DNA from: JANNXY01 sp964472605
GTDB taxonomy: Bacteria > Patescibacteriota > Minisyncoccia > Phycocordibacterales > CAIZIN01
Direction of reading: 5' to 3'
Assembly: GCA_964472605.1 (NCBI GenBank)
Contig: CAYYLG010000002.1
Coordinates: 1 to 47,442, forward strand
DNA: 47,442 bases
Part shown: piece after piece, positions 47,224 through 47,442 of the stretch
How positions within the stretch are numbered: the stretch's first letter is position 1
How the letters are laid out: each line of letters begins with the position of its first letter
Notes under the pieces: generated by a model
Seen by the model: the letters and a program-made list of their open reading frames with translations, nothing else
What the model was told of the DNA's origin: nothing
Database searches by the model: none
Program-made: the position numbers and the translations under genes

Positions 47224-47442
47224 TTTTAGGAAGTGTGGAATCGGTCGGGGATAAATATTTGATGAAATTTTGTGAGCCACAATAATTTGCTTTCCGTCAA
47301 AAGGGAATCGGTCACAAATCAAAACCCGCAGGTTTTGTTCGCGACCCCGCCTCGCGCCGTCGCACTCCGGCTTTCGATTCTGAAAAGACACACTGGATAA
47401 GTGTGTCTTTTCATCACAAAATTTACTTACGAAATTTTGTGA
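47224..47442. repeat. GC-rich, repeat-containing intergenic block at window end
   Basis: No credible gene. Contains GGAATCGGTC twice (about 47238 and 47307), a GC-rich stretch of about 50 nt (47335-47385) in AT-rich surroundings, a hairpin AAAGACACACT-GGAT-AAGTGTGTCTTT followed by T, and a perfect inverted repeat TCACAAAATTT / AAATTTTGTGA (47414-47424, 47432-47442). One arm of the latter also occurs as GAAATTTTGTGA at 47264-47275. Looks like a structured or dispersed element; it may continue beyond the window. Confidence 0.45.

Noticed and set aside
47206..47391. Minus-strand 61-codon frame at the right end as a gene
   Set aside because: Arg/Cys-rich translation of the GC-rich repeat block; no start signals, and composition suggests a spurious frame.
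1..47442. CRISPR arrays, integrases, transposases, phage structural genes
   Set aside because: No regularly spaced repeats of CRISPR type and no recognisable mobile-element proteins in any frame.

Overview
The window looks like a chromosome segment of a Candidate Phyla Radiation (Patescibacteria) bacterium, most likely a Parcubacteria/Paceibacteria-type lineage. The DNA is AT-rich and gene-dense. Several housekeeping proteins are shorter than usual: DnaX without its zinc module, ProRS without the editing insertion, a PriA with eroded helicase motifs, and a small Fmt. LysRS is class I, there is a stand-alone SWIB-domain protein, and many small proteins have no recognisable family. TGA works as a stop (for example dus and the ECF sigma gene), so the code is not the UGA-glycine code of Gracilibacteria/Absconditabacteria. 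Two 100-N scaffold gaps are present (12953-13052 and 19528-19627); the first is an assembly artefact.

Layout. 1-2849: ftsQ, a D-Ala-D-Ala carboxypeptidase and dus. 2846-3304: a structured non-coding RNA with its own strong promoter and terminator, perhaps a divergent RNase P RNA. 3341-6436: dnaX, then an ECF sigma factor, its probable membrane partner and a secreted fibronectin-III-like protein. 6470-11399: small and surface proteins, tRNA-Gln, TrhO and DoxX. 11448-16961: gpmI and eno (lower glycolysis) interspersed with small orphan genes and two P-loop kinases. 17008-24174: a membrane protein, an O-methyltransferase, an MFS transporter, a LexA/DNA polymerase IV SOS pair with a clear LexA operator, a VanY-type peptidase, and a divergent pair of a transglutaminase-like protein and a GH18 protein. 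24236-26046: SWIB, tRNA-Asn, DUF167, HPF. 26043-29322: priA-def-fmt on the minus strand. 29380-40938: mreB1-delta prime-like gene, frr, rseP, proS, mreB2-mreC-mreD-like-mrdA, greA, lysS. 41371-46113: the division/wall cluster mraZ-rsmH-ftsL-like-ftsI-murF, preceded by a ladder of 10-bp MraZ-type repeats. The right end is a methyltransferase-like gene followed by a GC-rich, repeat-containing intergenic block.

Two structural themes run through the window. First, most transcription units begin with an (often extended) -10 box 6-8 nt before the start codon and have no room for a ribosome binding site, which predicts leaderless mRNAs. Second, a dispersed set of small orphan genes (13187, 14126, 14524, 16311, 31655, 33263, 40954) has better -35 boxes, different composition and intrinsic terminators; in most of them the stop codon lies inside the terminator hairpin. 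Together with the LexA and MraZ operators these are the most informative signals in the window.
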